Assembly: GCF_014898055.3 (NCBI RefSeq)
Contig: NW_023603184.1
Span: forward strand, 32,301,359-32,365,358
Direction of reading: 5' to 3'
DNA length: 64,000 nucleotides
Source of the DNA: Talpa occidentalis
Taxonomy: Eukaryota; Chordata; Mammalia; Eulipotyphla; Talpidae
A model generated the notes under the pieces. The model saw only the letters and a list, made by a program, of their open reading frames with translations. It searched no databases and had not been told where the DNA came from. The position numbers were made by a program, and so were the translations under genes. Shown one piece after another: positions 47,270-64,000 of the stretch. Within the stretch, counting starts at the first letter, position 1, and each line of letters opens with the position of its first letter.

Positions 47270-47660
47270 CTTGGGTACGCACTGAATTCATATATGTTGA
47301 AGACATAAATCATGTGCTGAGAACCTCTGCCCCCAACAATGAGATGATAGTTGGAGATAAACCTCATGAAAAGGCACTTAGGTTAAATGAGGTGACAGGA
47401 GTGGGGCCCTAATCCAATGTGCCTGGTATCCTGATAAAGAAGAGACACCAGGGATATATGCGCACATAGGAAAGGCCACATGAGGACACAGCTGCAGGCA
47501 GCTGTCTGCAACCAAGGAGAATGGCCTTAGGAGAAACCAAGCCTCTAACATCCTGATCTTGGATTTTCAGCCTCCAGAACTGTCAGAAATAAATTTCTGT
47601 TGGTTAAGTCACCCAGTCTGTGATGCGTTATTATGGCAGCCTAGGGGACTAACACACCCC
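47270..47660 (-). repeat. MaLR LTR relic (MLT1/MST type)
   Basis: Read on the minus strand it begins TGTTAGTCCCCTAGGCTGCC and continues with ATAACGCATCACAGACTGGG, CAACAGAAATTTATTT-like and GTTCTGGAGGCTGAAAATCC, the standard MaLR LTR start. It is an old solo LTR without internal genes. Confidence 0.82.
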
Positions 47661-47809
47661 TGCTCCTCAGATGAGGACGCATACTGCCCACGCTCACATG
47701 ACTTGGTCAGGTCTGCCTGATGCCCAGGTCAGGCTTTCCCCACAGAACCCACAGTCCACCCTGCCCTGACCCCTGGACTCCAGGCCTCTGATAGGAAATA
47801 ATCAATCTC

Positions 47810-47815
47810 TTTATT
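47810..47815 (-). promoter_or_regulatory. ABCC8: AATAAA poly(A) signal of ABCC8
   Basis: TTTATT on the + strand in atcaatctctttatttacaa, 82 bases past the ABCC8 stop codon. It implies a very short 3' UTR of about 100 bases, as in other mammals. Confidence 0.85.
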
Positions 47816-47896
47816 TACAAGTGATTTACAGTTAGAAAACCCAGGTGGGGGGTGGGGGTGGGTGGGACATGGGCTGGCACTTGGGCGCTTGGCAGG

Positions 47897-64000
<16,104 letters not shown>

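Overview
This is mammalian nuclear DNA: interrupted genes with GT-AG introns, tRNA-derived SINEs, LINE-1, L2, MIR and MaLR relics. Gene content and order match the vertebrate NUCB2 - KCNJ11 - ABCC8 neighbourhood (human 11p15.1). The SINE family, whose body starts GGGCCTCCCYGGTGGCGCAG and carries a GGTTCGATCC B box, is not primate or rodent. Together with the other repeats it suggests a laurasiatherian, possibly a bat. That is an inference; I cannot name the species.

Layout. Bases 1-12016 contain no exon I can support; they are repeat-rich sequence 5' of the first coding exon of NUCB2 (probably its long 5' intron). NUCB2 lies on the + strand: twelve coding exons from 12032 to 24805 encode a 415-residue nucleobindin-2 / nesfatin-1 precursor with an AATAAA at 24890. 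Bases 19663-25308 (coding exons 5-12) recur almost identically at 25409-31057, and the two copies meet exactly at a run of 100 N (25309-25408). This is most simply two overlapping contig ends that the assembler did not merge, so the second set of exons should not be counted as real. Bases 31.1-33.3 kb are old degenerate repeats. A possible alternative 3' exon of NUCB2 is at 34741. Bases 36-41 kb show no gene; I see no sign of NCR3LG1, which lies here in human.

From 41.3 kb the DNA becomes GC-richer and both genes run on the - strand. KCNJ11 (Kir6.2, the pore of the ATP-sensitive K+ channel) is a single uninterrupted 390-codon frame at 42387-43559, with its poly(A) signal at 41322 and a CpG-rich probable promoter at 44.05-44.6 kb. 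About 3.9 kb upstream of it is the 3' end of ABCC8 (SUR1, the regulatory subunit of the same channel). Its last 17 exons (47897-62960), about 680 codons, cover the end of NBD1, the acidic linker, TMD2 and NBD2. The rest of ABCC8 lies beyond base 64000.

The two KATP subunit genes lie in tandem, and four Kir6.2 plus four SUR1 form the beta-cell KATP channel. NUCB2 encodes a secreted, calcium-binding precursor of the satiety peptide nesfatin-1 and is a syntenic neighbour, not part of that complex. I found no CRISPR array, operon or new defence-type system. The points most worth checking are the false duplication, the displaced NUCB2 start codon, a three-codon loss in SUR1 (relative to remembered orthologues), a perfect 31-bp inverted repeat, and SINEs placed very close to NUCB2 splice sites.
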